Shown here piece by piece: positions 44,658 to 52,621 of a stretch of 64,000 nucleotides of DNA. Each line of letters opens with the position of its first letter. The first letter of the stretch is position 1. The position numbers were made by a program, and so were the translations under genes. The stretch spans positions 1,984,001 through 2,048,000 of the forward strand of contig NZ_JAPENW010000001.1 in the NCBI RefSeq assembly GCF_026341855.1, in the 5' to 3' direction. The notes under the pieces were generated by a model. It had not been told where the DNA came from, ran no database searches, and saw only the letters and a list, made by a program, of their open reading frames with translations. Origin of the DNA: Streptomyces sp. NBC_00568 (GTDB lineage: Bacteria; Actinomycetota; Actinomycetes; Streptomycetales; Streptomycetaceae).

Positions 44658-45887
44658 GTGCCCTCGACCGCTTCCCGGCCGACGTCCGCCCCGCCCCGAA
44701 GCGCCCCGGGCGGGACCGTCCCCGGCGTCCCGGGCGTCCCAGCCGTCCGGCGCGCGCCAAGCGTGGCAGGCCTCCTCGCCGCGGTCCGTGCCCAGGTGCG
44801 GTACGCGGCGCCGGCACTCCTCGCCTACGCGGCCGTCCGCCTCACCGGCCTGATCACGCTCGCGTTCTGGGCGCACCGCCGGCACCACGGCGTCCGGCCG
44901 ATCCTGGCGACGCAGTGGGACGCGGACTGGTACCTCGGCATCGCCGACCACGGCTACGCCCATCAGCTGGGCACCGCGTTCGACGCGAACAACCTGGCCT
45001 TCTTCCCGCTCTACCCGGTCCTGGTCAAGGCGGTCGCGGCCCTGACCCCCGGCTCGCGCGCGACGACCGGGCTGGTGATCGCGGTGGTGTGCTCGTTCCT
45101 CGCCGCGTGGGGCATCCACGCGGTGGGCAGCCATCTGCACGGCCGCCGCGTGGGGGTGCTGCTGACCGTGCTGTGGGCGGCCCTGCCGGTGGGTCTCGTC
45201 CAGTGGATGGGCTACACGGAGTCGCTGTTCACGGCGTTCGCCGCGTGGGCGCTGTACGCGGTGCTCACCGGCCGCCTGCTGTGGGCGGCCTCGCTGGCGG
45301 CGCTGGCGGGGCTGACCCGGCCCACCGGTGTCGCGGTGGGCGCGGCCGTCGCCCTGACCGCACTGCTGTCGCTGCGCCGGGGCTTCTCCGTCCGGGCGCT
45401 CGCGGCGGCGTTCCTGGCCCCGGCCGGCTGGCTCGCGTACGTCGGCTGGGTGGGCCTGCGGGTGGGCCGCTGGGACGGCTACTTCGCCGTACAGAGGCTG
45501 TGGCACAACGAGTGGGACGGCGGTGCGGAGACCGTGCGCCGGATGCGTGAGGTGCTGGCCCGGAACTCCTCGCCCGAGCTGTTCCTGGTGCTGGTGACCG
45601 TGACCCTGCTGGCGGCGGTGGTGCTCTACGCGCTCTCCGCGGGGGACCGCCAGCCGCTCCCGCTGCTGGTCTTCACCGGGATCCTGCTGCTGATCGTCCT
45701 CGGCAGCGGCGGCGTCTACTTCCCGCGCGCCCGCTTCCTGCTCCCCGGCTTCCCCCTGCTGCTGCCCCCGGCCCTGCACCTGGCCCGCGCCTCACGCCGC
45801 TTCCGGACCCTCGTCCTCACGGCCGCGGTGCTCGGTTCGGCGTACTGCGGCGCGTACATGGCCCTGGTCTGGCCGAGCGCGCCCTAA
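44658..45887 (+). CDS. Multispanning membrane glycosyltransferase, PIG-V/mannosyltransferase-like
   Basis: The GTG at 44658 (SD AGGAG, 7-nt spacing) gives 409 residues with about nine membrane segments. After a Pro/Ser N-terminus comes YAAVRLTGLITLAFWAHR, then the DADWYLGIADHGY motif, the acidic loop where GT-C enzymes place the catalytic Asp, followed by NNLAFFPLYPVLVKAV and MGYTESLFTAFAAW, which are close to the PIG-V family pattern. The enzyme would use a polyprenyl-phosphate sugar on the outer face of the membrane. Target and sugar are unknown. It is convergent with the PH-domain gene. Confidence 0.82.
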   Translation: MPSTASRPTSAPPRSAPGGTVPGVPGVPAVRRAPSVAGLLAAVRAQVRYAAPALLAYAAVRLTGLITLAFWAHRRHHGVRPILATQWDADWYLGIADHGYAHQLGTAFDANNLAFFPLYPVLVKAVAALTPGSRATTGLVIAVVCSFLAAWGIHAVGSHLHGRRVGVLLTVLWAALPVGLVQWMGYTESLFTAFAAWALYAVLTGRLLWAASLAALAGLTRPTGVAVGAAVALTALLSLRRGFSVRALAAAFLAPAGWLAYVGWVGLRVGRWDGYFAVQRLWHNEWDGGAETVRRMREVLARNSSPELFLVLVTVTLLAAVVLYALSAGDRQPLPLLVFTGILLLIVLGSGGVYFPRARFLLPGFPLLLPPALHLARASRRFRTLVLTAAVLGSAYCGAYMALVWPSAP

Positions 45888-45959
45888 GGGCTGAGCCCCG
45901 GCCCGCCCTGGTGGAGCGCGGTGGGGCCGGGCACGGGCACGACCCCGTGAAGGCTTCGA

Positions 45960-46637
45960 TCAGCCCGTGGCCAGCAGGATCGTGAGGACGACGGCGCCCG
46001 CGAGCGCGGGGCCGATCACCTCGTACGCCCAGCGCACCGTGACCTCGCCCTGTGCGCTCTCCTCCGTGGCCCTGGCCTGGGCCAGCTCGCGGAGATCGTC
46101 CATGATCTGGTCGGTCTGGGGGCGGGTCGGCGCGTCGGTGGCGGCGCCCCGGCCGAAGGGGGACGGACGGCCCAGCGACGACGTACGGCCGTCGCCGCCG
46201 CGGCCCGCCGTGCCCCGCGCCTGCTGCTTGGCCGCCTTCTTGCGGGCGCGCAGCGACACGGGCACCGCCCACAGCTGGAACTTCGTGCCGGAGGTGTCGA
46301 CGACCTCGTTCGAGTAGTGCGAGCGCAGGGAGGCGACCTTGCCCCAGGGCAGGACGATCACGCGGAGCGGGTTGCGGATGCGCAGCCGGTCCTGGTTGGC
46401 GTAGACGGCGGGGCGCAGGGTGAACGCGATCACCAGCGGCACGACGAGGATCAGCGCGGCGAGCGCCAGCCAGGGGGTGCGGCCGGTTCCGGAGATCAGT
46501 GCGTCGATGCCGAGCCAGCCCGCGATGATCAGCAGCAGGATGCCGCCCGCGATACCGGCGGGCGACCGGTAGATCCGGTCCCTGGCCTCGGGTCGCGAGG
46601 CGTCCGAATGGGGTGACTGGTGGTCCGGGGTGGTCAT
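45960..46637 (-). CDS. Membrane-anchored bacterial PH-domain protein
   Basis: 225 residues: two membrane segments near 30-50 and 58-72 (GGILLLIIAGWLGIDALIS, LALAALILVVPLVIAFTL), then a PH-like beta domain (NQDRLRIRNPLRVIVLPWGKVASLRSHYSNEVVDTSGTKFQLWAVPVSL) with an Ala/Gly/Arg-rich linker, and a C-terminal membrane helix (GPALAGAVVLTILLATG). This layout is typical for actinobacterial PH-domain membrane proteins of unknown role. The MerR gene is 52 bp upstream on the same strand. Confidence 0.82.
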   Translation of the reverse strand: MTTPDHQSPHSDASRPEARDRIYRSPAGIAGGILLLIIAGWLGIDALISGTGRTPWLALAALILVVPLVIAFTLRPAVYANQDRLRIRNPLRVIVLPWGKVASLRSHYSNEVVDTSGTKFQLWAVPVSLRARKKAAKQQARGTAGRGGDGRTSSLGRPSPFGRGAATDAPTRPQTDQIMDDLRELAQARATEESAQGEVTVRWAYEVIGPALAGAVVLTILLATG

Positions 46638-46689
46638 GGCCCCGATTGTGCACGACGCGTGCGGTGCGCTTGAGCTCGGTGGGGTCTCA

Positions 46690-47130
46690 CTATGGTCGCG
46701 AAGGCGGTCGCCCGGCCCGACGGCCCGGCGCCGTGACCGCGCCGGACGCGGCGGCCCCCAGGATCCGGCGGAAGGTGGGGCATTCCAGGTGGCTCGGCGC
46801 GGGACAGGCGGCGGCGTGCCGCAGGGAGTCGCGCAGGACTCCGAGCTCGCGGATCGTGCGGTCCAGTTCCTCGGCCTTGTCGGCGAGCACCTGACGGTCG
46901 ATGCGCGGGCGACCGTCCGGCGCGAACATGCGGGCGATCTCGTCCAGCGAGAAGCCGGCGGAGCGCCCGAGCGCGATCAGCGCCAGCCGTTCCAGCACGC
47001 CGGGGTCGAACTGCCGGCGCAGGCCGCGTCTGCCGGTGGGGGCGATCAGCCCCTTCTCCTCGTAGAACCGCAGGGTCGAGGCGGGCACTCCGGCGCGCCG
47101 CGCCACTTCGGCGATGTCCAGGTCAGGCAT
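46690..47130 (-). CDS. MerR-family regulator
   Basis: 146 residues. The N-terminal winged HTH (MPDLDIAEVARRAGVPASTLRFYEEKGLIAP...RRQFDPGVLERLALIALGRSAGFSLDEIARMF) is followed by a dimer helix and a C-terminal AACPAPSHLECPTFRRIL with two cysteines seven residues apart. The pair may bind a metal or respond to thiols; it is not the CxxCxC of SoxR. It is divergent from the methyltransferase, and a SoxR-like box lies between them, so it probably controls that gene and itself. Confidence 0.9.
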   Translation of the reverse strand: MPDLDIAEVARRAGVPASTLRFYEEKGLIAPTGRRGLRRQFDPGVLERLALIALGRSAGFSLDEIARMFAPDGRPRIDRQVLADKAEELDRTIRELGVLRDSLRHAAACPAPSHLECPTFRRILGAAASGAVTAPGRRAGRPPSRP

Positions 47131-47137
47131 CCTCTTG

Positions 47138-47157
47138 ACCTCAAGTCGGCTTGAAGT
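47138..47157. promoter_or_regulatory. Inverted repeat operator, SoxR/MerR-like, between regulator and methyltransferase
   Basis: ACCTCAAGTCGGCTTGAAGT is an 8+8 inverted repeat with one mismatch around TCGG, close to the ACCTCAAGTTAACTTGAGGT type bound by SoxR. It overlaps a TTGACC hexamer at 47135-47140 on the plus strand and ends 7 bp from the MerR start codon. Confidence 0.6.
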
Positions 47158-47203
47158 AGGACGGTGTCATCTCCGGGTCACCAGGGCAAGCACGGGAGGC
47201 GTC

Positions 47204-48103
47204 ATGGAATCCATGCGGAGGGCGGACGACACGGTGGACGGCACGGCGGACGGCACGGCGGACGGCGAGCAGGCGGCGCGCTGGAACGGCCCGGCCGGGA
47301 ACGCCTGGGTCGACGCCCAGGACGTGGTGGACGCGTTGTTCGCGCCGCTGGAGGACCTGCTCGTCGAAGCGGTTCCGGCCGGGCGTGGGGGCCGTGTGCT
47401 CGACGTCGGCTGCGGCACGGGCGGCACGACGGTGGCCGTCGCGCGACGGCTGGGCGCGGAGGGCCACTGTGTCGGCGTCGACATCTCCGGGCCGATGGTG
47501 GAGGCCGCCCGGGCCCGCGCGCTGCGGGAGGGCGCGGCGGCCTCCTTCGTCCGCGCCGACGCGCAGGATCACGTCTTCGAGCCCGCGGTCTTCGACGCGG
47601 TCGTCTCGCGCTTCGGCGTCATGTTCTTCGAGGACCCGGTACGGGCCTTCGCCAACCTGCGGCGGGCCGCGAAGGGGGACGCGGGACTGCGATTCATCGC
47701 CTGGCGCGACATCGCGGAGAACCCGTTCATGACGACGGCCGAACGCGCCGCGGCACCGCTGCTGCCGAGTCTTCCGGAGCGCCGGCCGGACGCACCGGGG
47801 CAGTTCGCCTTCGCCGACGCGGGCAGGGTGCGCCGCCTGCTGGAGGAGAGCGGCTGGACCGGGATCGACATCCGGCCCGTCGACGCGGCCTGCGTCCTGC
47901 CGGAGGCGGAGCTGGTGCCCTACTTCAGCCGGTTCGGCCCGGTCGGCATCGCCTTGCGCGAGACGGACGAACCGACCCGCGCACGGGTGGTCGAAACGGT
48001 CCGCGCGGCGTTCGACCCGTTCGTGCACGGCACGGAGGTCCGCTTCACAGCGGCCTGCTGGCAGATCGACGCCCGAGCCCCACTGCCCAACCCCACCGCG
48101 TAG
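47204..48103 (+). CDS. Class I SAM-dependent methyltransferase
   Basis: The ATG at 47204 (SD GGGAGG) gives 299 residues. The SAM loop is VLDVGCGTGGTTVAVARR, the acidic motif GVDISGPMVEAARARA and motif post-I VRADAQDHVFEPAVFDAVVSRFGVMFFEDPVRAFANLRRAAK. This matches the UbiE/CmoA-like group acting on small molecules. Near the N-terminus a 6-residue repeat (GTADGTADG) is seen. It is divergent from and likely regulated by the MerR protein. Its 3' end is duplicated just downstream (48048-48241). Confidence 0.92.
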   Translation: MESMRRADDTVDGTADGTADGEQAARWNGPAGNAWVDAQDVVDALFAPLEDLLVEAVPAGRGGRVLDVGCGTGGTTVAVARRLGAEGHCVGVDISGPMVEAARARALREGAAASFVRADAQDHVFEPAVFDAVVSRFGVMFFEDPVRAFANLRRAAKGDAGLRFIAWRDIAENPFMTTAERAAAPLLPSLPERRPDAPGQFAFADAGRVRRLLEESGWTGIDIRPVDAACVLPEAELVPYFSRFGPVGIALRETDEPTRARVVETVRAAFDPFVHGTEVRFTAACWQIDARAPLPNPTA

Positions 48104-48241
48104 CGCGTCCGGCCACCGGGCACCCCCACCACGAAGGCCCCTTCGCAGCGGCCCGCCCGGCGGATCGACGCCCGAGCACCACCGCCCGCGCCCACCGCCA
48201 AGAGCATCCACCACCCGGCACCCCCACCACGGAGTGCCCTT
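48048..48241. repeat. Imperfect 98-bp tandem duplication of the methyltransferase 3' end
   Basis: CAGCGGCC at 48048 recurs at 48146 and the following ~95 bp align with scattered differences (both share GATCGACGCCCGAGC and GGCACCCCCACCACG). The second copy lies beyond the stop codon, so it is a decayed, non-coding duplication. Confidence 0.7.
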
Positions 48242-48587
48242 CGGCCACGACCCGACGGGTCCACCGTCGCCCCGTCGCCCCCCTGAGCTCCCCGTGCGGC
48301 AGCCCGGCCCGGAAGTCCGCCCGTCCCCTACGGCAGCTCGGTCCGAGAGGGCCACACCTGTGCGGCGGCCGAGGACGTGACGACCGCGGGCGAGAACCGG
48401 GCGCGCCTCACCCAGCGCGGCCGGGCACGCGGCACGCCCACTGCGGCGGTCCGGCACACATCCGCCCGCCCGTGTGGCCGTGCGGGACGCGCCCTTCCCG
48501 TCACGCACGGCCGCGCCGCCGCTCCGCCACGTGAGCGCACGCGCCCCCGGCGTCCCGGCGGGCAAAAAAACCCTCGGTCATCCCCTG
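48104..48587. other. Intergenic region upstream of deoC, low complexity
   Basis: After the decayed 98-bp repeat there is only GC-rich spacer with no supported gene. A short A-tract (GGCAAAAAAACCC) sits at about 48562-48573, shortly before the deoC promoter. Confidence 0.4.
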
Positions 48588-48619
48588 GGCTGTACAGCCG
48601 CTACGCGCGTAGATATGCT
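48588..48619 (+). promoter_or_regulatory. deoC promoter with two adjacent palindromes
   Basis: GGCTGTACAGCC (48588-48599) and, one base later, CTACGCGCGTAG (48601-48612). The -35 is probably TGTACA (48591-48596), spacer 17 bp, -10 TATGCT (48614-48619), with a start site at about 48626, the first base of the candidate GTG start codon. The second palindrome lies between -35 and -10, a position suited to repression. AT extends it to the 14 bp shared with pnp. Confidence 0.65.
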
Positions 48620-48625
48620 CGTCTG

Positions 48626-49588
48626 GTGACCATGCCCACCTCTGCATCTGCTGCAATCGCACTCGGCGACGTAACCGCGTCCGACAGCACGCTGCGCCGC
48701 TTCCTCCACGGGCTGCCCGGCGTCGACGCGGTCGGCCTGGAGGCGCGCGCCGCCTCGCTCGGCACCCGTTCCATCAAGACCACCGCGAAGGCGTACGCCA
48801 TCGACCTCGCCATCTCGATGGTCGACCTGACGACGCTGGAAGGCGCGGACACCCCGGGCAAGGTCCGGGCGCTCGGCGCCAAGGCGGCGCTCCCGGACCC
48901 GACCGACCGCACGACGCCCACCACGGCGGCGGTCTGCGTCTATCCCGACATGGTGGCCGTCGCGAAGGAGGCCGTCGCCGGTTCCGGCGTGAAGGTCGCC
49001 TCCGTCGCCACCGCCTTCCCGGCGGGCCGCGCCGCGCTCGCCGTGAAGCTGGCCGACGTGCGCGACGCGGTCGCCGCGGGCGCCGACGAGATCGACATGG
49101 TCATCGACCGCGGGGCGTTCCTCGCGGGCAAGTACCTGAAGGTGTACGACGAGATCGTCGCCGTGAAGGAGGCCTCGGGCGCCGCCCGCCTGAAGGTCAT
49201 CTTCGAGACCGGCGAACTGTCGACGTACGACAACATCCGGCGGGCGAGTTGGCTCGGCATGCTGGCCGGGGCCGACTTCATCAAGACCTCCACCGGCAAG
49301 GTGGCCGTGAACGCGACGCCCGCGAACACGCTGCTGATGCTGGAGGCCGTCCGCGACTTCCGTGCCCAGACCGGGGTGCAGATCGGCGTCAAGCCGGCCG
49401 GCGGCATCCGCACCACCAAGGACGCCGTCAAGTTCCTGGTCCTGGTGAACGAGACGGCGGGTGAGGACTGGCTGGACAACCACTGGTTCCGCTTCGGCGC
49501 GTCCTCGCTCCTGAACGACCTGCTGATGCAGCGTCAGAAGCTGGCCACCGGCCGCTACTCCGGCCCCGACTACGTGACGGTGGACTGA
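48626..49588 (+). CDS. deoC: Deoxyribose-phosphate aldolase
   Basis: 320 residues from GTG 48626 or 318 from ATG 48632; no SD is present and the promoter geometry suits a leaderless message. Motifs: AAVCVYPDMVAVA, VASVATAFPAGRA, ADEIDMVIDRGAFLAGKYL (active-site Asp), LKVIFETGEL and ADFIKTSTGK, where the Lys forms the Schiff base, with GVKPAGGIRTTKDA near the end. It cleaves 2-deoxyribose-5-phosphate to glyceraldehyde-3-phosphate and acetaldehyde, which the following aldehyde dehydrogenase gene can handle. Confidence 0.96.
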   Translation: MTMPTSASAAIALGDVTASDSTLRRFLHGLPGVDAVGLEARAASLGTRSIKTTAKAYAIDLAISMVDLTTLEGADTPGKVRALGAKAALPDPTDRTTPTTAAVCVYPDMVAVAKEAVAGSGVKVASVATAFPAGRAALAVKLADVRDAVAAGADEIDMVIDRGAFLAGKYLKVYDEIVAVKEASGAARLKVIFETGELSTYDNIRRASWLGMLAGADFIKTSTGKVAVNATPANTLLMLEAVRDFRAQTGVQIGVKPAGGIRTTKDAVKFLVLVNETAGEDWLDNHWFRFGASSLLNDLLMQRQKLATGRYSGPDYVTVD

Positions 49589-49594
49589 TCCATC

Positions 49595-51052
49595 ATGGCT
49601 TCCGCATTCGAATACGCACCGGCGCCCGAGTCCCGCTCCGTCGTCGACATCGCGCCCTCCTACGGCCTGTTCATCGACGGTGAGTTCACCGAGGCCGCCG
49701 AGGGCAAGGTCTTCAAGACCGTCTCCCCCTCCACCGAAGAGGTCCTCTCCGAGATCGCCCAGGCGGGCGAGGCGGACGTCGACCGCGCGGTGAAGGCCGC
49801 CCGCAAGGCGTTCCAGAAGTGGTCCGCGCTGCCGGGCTCCGAGCGCGCCAAGTACCTGTTCCGCATCGCGCGGATCATCCAGGAGCGCAGCCGCGAGCTG
49901 GCCGTCCTGGAGACGCTGGACAACGGCAAGCCGATCAAGGAGACCCGGGACGCCGATCTCCCCCTGGTCGCCGCGCACTTCTTCTACTACGCGGGCTGGG
50001 CCGACAAGCTCGACCACGCGGGCCTCGGCGCGAACCCGCGCCCGCTGGGTGTCGCCGGCCAGGTCATCCCGTGGAACTTCCCGCTGCTGATGCTGGCGTG
50101 GAAGATCGCCCCGGCCCTCGCGACCGGCAACACGGTCGTCCTGAAGCCCGCCGAGACCACGCCGCTGACGGCGCTGTTCTTCGCGGACATCTGCCGCCAG
50201 GCGGGCCTGCCCAAGGGCGTCGTCAACATCCTTCCCGGGTACGGCGACGCGGGCGCGGCCCTCGTCGAGCACCCGGACGTGGACAAGGTGGCCTTCACCG
50301 GCTCCACCGCCGTCGGCAAGGCGATCGCCCGCCAGATCGCGGGCACGCACAAGAAGGTCACGCTGGAACTCGGCGGCAAGGGCGCGAACATCGTCTTCGA
50401 CGACGCGCCGATCGACCAGGCCGTCGAGGGCATCGTCAGCGGCATCTTCTTCAACCAGGGCCAGGTCTGCTGCGCGGGCTCCCGGCTGCTGGTCCAGGAG
50501 TCGATCCACGACGAACTGCTCGACTCGCTCAAGCGCCGTCTGTCGACCCTGCGCCTCGGCGACCCGCTCGACAAGAACACGGACATCGGCGCGATCAACT
50601 CCGCCGAGCAGCTCTCCCGCATCACCACGCTCGTCGAGCAGGGCGAGGCCGAGGGTGCCGAGCGCTGGTCCCCGGCGTGCGAACTGCCCTCCTCCGGCTA
50701 CTGGTTCGCCCCGACGCTCTTCACGAACGTCACGCAGGCGCACACCATCGCCCGCGACGAGATCTTCGGCCCGGTGCTGTCCGTCCTCACGTTCCGCACC
50801 CCGGACGAGGCGGTCGCCAAGGCCAACAACTCGCCGTACGGCCTCTCCGCGGGCATCTGGACCGAGAAGGGCTCCCGCATCCTCGCCGTCGCGAGCAAGC
50901 TCCGCGCGGGTGTCATCTGGTCCAACACGTTCAACAAGTTCGACCCGACCTCGCCGTTCGGCGGGTACAAGGAGTCGGGCTTCGGCCGCGAGGGCGGTCG
51001 TCACGGCCTGGAGGCGTACCTCGCCCCGTCGAGCCCGGAGGGCGAGCGATAA
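49595..51052 (+). CDS. NAD(P)-dependent aldehyde dehydrogenase
   Basis: 485 residues beginning 6 bp after the deoC stop. It has the coenzyme motif IPWNFPLLMLAWKIAPALATGNTVVLKPAETTP, FTGSTAVGKAIARQIAG, the general-base Glu in LELGGKGANIVF and the nucleophile Cys in FFNQGQVCCAGSRL. The position behind deoC suggests oxidation of acetaldehyde to acetate during deoxyribose breakdown. A second, shorter homologue follows directly. Confidence 0.95.
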   Translation: MASAFEYAPAPESRSVVDIAPSYGLFIDGEFTEAAEGKVFKTVSPSTEEVLSEIAQAGEADVDRAVKAARKAFQKWSALPGSERAKYLFRIARIIQERSRELAVLETLDNGKPIKETRDADLPLVAAHFFYYAGWADKLDHAGLGANPRPLGVAGQVIPWNFPLLMLAWKIAPALATGNTVVLKPAETTPLTALFFADICRQAGLPKGVVNILPGYGDAGAALVEHPDVDKVAFTGSTAVGKAIARQIAGTHKKVTLELGGKGANIVFDDAPIDQAVEGIVSGIFFNQGQVCCAGSRLLVQESIHDELLDSLKRRLSTLRLGDPLDKNTDIGAINSAEQLSRITTLVEQGEAEGAERWSPACELPSSGYWFAPTLFTNVTQAHTIARDEIFGPVLSVLTFRTPDEAVAKANNSPYGLSAGIWTEKGSRILAVASKLRAGVIWSNTFNKFDPTSPFGGYKESGFGREGGRHGLEAYLAPSSPEGER

Positions 51053-51958
51053 ATGAGTGCAGCCGAGAAGTCCGAGCAGCAGCGTCTGAGCGTCTTCAAG
51101 ACCTACAAGCTGTACGTGGGCGGCAAGTTCCCGCGTTCCGAGAGCGGCCGGGTGTACGAGGTGAGCGACTCCAAGGGCAAGTGGCTGGCGAACGCTCCGC
51201 GGTCGAGCCGCAAGGACGCCCGTGACGCGGTCGTCGCCGCGCGCAAGGCGTTCGGCGGCTGGTCCGGCGCGACCGCGTACAACCGCGGCCAGGTCCTCTA
51301 CCGCGTCGCCGAGATGCTGGAGGGCCGCAAGGAGCAGTTCGTCCGCGAAGTGGCCGACGCGGAGGGCCTGTCGAAGTCGAAGGCGGCCGCCGTCGTCGAC
51401 GCGGCGATCGACCGCTGGGTCTGGTACGCGGGGTGGACCGACAAGATCGCCCAGGTCGTGGGCGGCGGCAACCCGGTGGCGGGCCCGTACTTCAACCTGT
51501 CCTCCCCGGAGCCGACCGGTGTCGTCACCGTGCTCGCCCCGCAGGAGTCGTCGTTCCTCGGCCTGGTCTCGGTGATCGCCCCGGTGATCGCCACCGGCAA
51601 CACGGTGATCGTGATCGCCAGTGAGAAGTCCCCGCTCCCGGCCCTGTCGCTGGGCGAGGTGCTGGCCACCTCCGACCTTCCGGGCGGGGTCGTCAACGTC
51701 CTCTCCGGCGGGACCGCGGAGATCGCCGCTCCGCTCGCCGCGCACCAGGACGTCAACGCGATCGACCTCACGGGCGCCGACGAGGTACTGGCCAAGGAGC
51801 TGGAGATCGCGGCCGCGGACAACCTGAAGCGCGTTCTTCGTCCACAGCCTGTGGATTACGCGCGCACTCCCGGCATCGAGCGCCTCACGGCGTTCCTGGA
51901 GACGAAGACGGTCTGGCACCCGACCGGCTCCCTGGGCGCCTCGGGCTCGTCCTACTGA
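51053..51958 (+). CDS. Truncated aldehyde dehydrogenase homologue lacking the catalytic domain
   Basis: 301 residues starting at an ATG that follows the previous TAA with no gap. It aligns with the N-terminal, coenzyme-binding part of ALDHs (YKLYVGGKFPRSESGRVYEV, TGVVTVLAPQESSFLGLVSVIAPVIATGNTVIVIASEKSPLPALSLGEVLATSDLPGGVVNVLSG) but stops before the region holding the catalytic Cys and the Glu base. The end (LETKTVWHPTGSLGASGSSY) resembles the C-terminal tail of full ALDHs, so the catalytic domain seems deleted from the middle rather than cut off the end. The frame is clean. It is probably a regulatory or structural partner of the full enzyme. Confidence 0.85.
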   Translation: MSAAEKSEQQRLSVFKTYKLYVGGKFPRSESGRVYEVSDSKGKWLANAPRSSRKDARDAVVAARKAFGGWSGATAYNRGQVLYRVAEMLEGRKEQFVREVADAEGLSKSKAAAVVDAAIDRWVWYAGWTDKIAQVVGGGNPVAGPYFNLSSPEPTGVVTVLAPQESSFLGLVSVIAPVIATGNTVIVIASEKSPLPALSLGEVLATSDLPGGVVNVLSGGTAEIAAPLAAHQDVNAIDLTGADEVLAKELEIAAADNLKRVLRPQPVDYARTPGIERLTAFLETKTVWHPTGSLGASGSSY

Positions 51959-52039
51959 GCCCTGCCCGCCCGCCCCGCCGCGCGATGACGCGCTGAGATG
52001 TCGGGGCCCCGATCCGTGTCCCCGGGGCCCCGCGCACAC

Positions 52040-52081
52040 GAGAGCCGCGCTTCCCCTCCGTCCGGGGGGAGCGCGGCTCTC
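52040..52081. terminator. Terminator downstream of the deoC operon
   Basis: GAGAGCCGCGC and GCGCGGCTCTC pair around a partly paired TTCCCC...GGGGGA inner arm. It lies 80 bp past the truncated ALDH and before the convergent secreted-protein gene. Confidence 0.7.
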
Positions 52082-52094
52082 TGCCGTCCGGAGC

Positions 52095-52502
52095 TCAGTG
52101 CAGGAGTCCGGTCACCTGGCCCAGTACCGGAATCCTGCCCACCGACGGCGCCTGCGCCAGCGGCCCCGTCAGGGCCTGCGAGGACAGCGGCTTGAAGTCG
52201 GCGAGCTGGGTGCCCACGCCGTTGTCGAGCGGGTCCACTCCGGTGCCGGCCAGCGGATTGGGCTTGAGGCCCTCGACCGGGCCCGTGACATACCCCACGG
52301 TGCCGGTCAGGGCCCCCAGGCCCGCCTGCGGATCGATGTTGCCGAGCGAGGCGGGCCGGGTGCGCACGGCGTCCACGGCGGGAGCCGTGTCCGCGAAGGC
52401 CGGGGAGGCCGCGGCCGCACCGGCAGCGGCCACGCCGACCACCGCGGCGATCCGCGCGGTCGTACGGGCCAGGGTGTTCTGCTGGGCTGCGTGTCGCGCC
52501 AT
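52095..52502 (-). CDS. Small secreted hypothetical protein
   Basis: The ATG at 52502 has SD GAGGAAA and gives 135 residues. The signal peptide runs to about residue 38 (TARIAAVVGVAAAGAAAASPAFA). The mature part is short, Gly/Leu/Pro-rich and semi-repetitive (GLGALTGTVGYVTGPVEGLKPNPLAGTGVDPLDN). Similar ~130-residue secreted proteins are widespread in Streptomyces with no known function. It is last on the minus strand after the cluster and is separated from it by 119 bp. Confidence 0.7.
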   Translation of the reverse strand: MARHAAQQNTLARTTARIAAVVGVAAAGAAAASPAFADTAPAVDAVRTRPASLGNIDPQAGLGALTGTVGYVTGPVEGLKPNPLAGTGVDPLDNGVGTQLADFKPLSSQALTGPLAQAPSVGRIPVLGQVTGLLH

Positions 52503-52621
52503 CAGGTTTTCCTCTTCGGGAGCGGAGAGCAACTGTATTGACACGCAGAGTAGTTGATCCGGCCACTCCCGTGGGCGCCCGGGCGAGGGATTCGCCTGTG
52601 CGGCCCAACCCGACCGGCAGG

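Noticed and set aside
48578..52039. Antisense open frame (1153 codons) opposite deoC and the aldehyde dehydrogenases
   Set aside because: All three sense genes carry clear catalytic motifs and proper starts; the antisense product is low-complexity.
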